14,226 bases of DNA, taken from NCBI GenBank assembly GCA_023459435.1, contig JAEWUL010000098.1:1-14226 (forward strand), in the 5' to 3' direction. Every line of letters begins with the position of its first letter. Position 1 is the first letter of the stretch. The notes under the pieces were generated by a model that ran no database searches, was not told where the DNA came from, and saw only the letters and a list, made by a program, of their open reading frames with translations. Shown here piece after piece: positions 14,213-14,226 of this stretch. The DNA is from Bacteroidota bacterium (GTDB taxonomy: Bacteria; Bacteroidota; Bacteroidia; Bacteroidales; WCHB1-69). A program made the translations under genes and the position numbers.

Positions 14213-14226
14213 AAAAGTCTAAAGTC

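Noticed and set aside
1..14226. Mobile elements, defence systems, CRISPR, tRNA or rRNA
   Set aside because: I looked on both strands and saw no transposase, integrase, repeat-spacer array, toxin-antitoxin pair or RNA gene fold. The window reads as ordinary chromosomal genes.

Overview
The window looks like ordinary chromosome from a member of the Bacteroidota, probably Bacteroidales. The evidence is the low-GC sequence, the TAnnTTTG -7 promoter elements in front of almost every transcription unit, the general lack of Shine-Dalgarno sequences, and the protein set: an S46 dipeptidyl-peptidase, a C69 dipeptidase, a long-form SppA and LptB. I see no tRNA, rRNA, CRISPR array, insertion sequence or phage gene.

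Layout from left to right. Positions 1-297 are an AT-rich divergent promoter region. A well-formed promoter points left toward a gene whose first four codons may lie at 12-1, and another promoter points right. A two-gene plus-strand unit follows: a small SRPBCC-like protein (298-696) and lptB (705-1436). lptB ends exactly against the end of a leftward ABC exporter operon. In transcription order that operon holds a lipoprotein-type HlyD adaptor (6223-5309), two separate ATPases (5304-4381 and 4388-3669) and two ABC-2 permeases (3664-2552 and 2555-1437). It matches the E. coli YbhG-F-S-R arrangement, with the YbhF double ATPase split into two genes. Upstream on the same strand are a DPP7-type S46 peptidase (9668-7506) and an M20D amidohydrolase (7502-6327), 3 bp apart. 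Further upstream sppA (12349-10544) and a steroid 5-alpha-reductase family membrane protein (10541-9750) are 2 bp apart. A 258-bp divergent region with two inverted repeats separates sppA from a plus-strand C69 dipeptidase (12608-14212).

Working together: LptB powers LPS transport to the outer membrane. The exporter probably removes a small hydrophobic compound with the help of an outer-membrane channel encoded elsewhere. DPP7, the C69 dipeptidase, the M20D hydrolase and SppA suggest a cell that feeds on peptides or turns them over heavily in its envelope.

Main points for a second look: (a) the two ATPases have complementary defects that predict one working and one degenerate ATP site; (b) the 5-alpha-reductase homologue keeps the catalytic Glu and Tyr of the human enzymes; (c) three promoters share AGTTCATTA just after the -7 box, and a fourth has a near match; (d) strong Shine-Dalgarno sites occur only inside the exporter operon; (e) several starts are better placed at ATG codons than at upstream TTG codons. 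All functions are read from sequence motifs and family knowledge. No database search was run.
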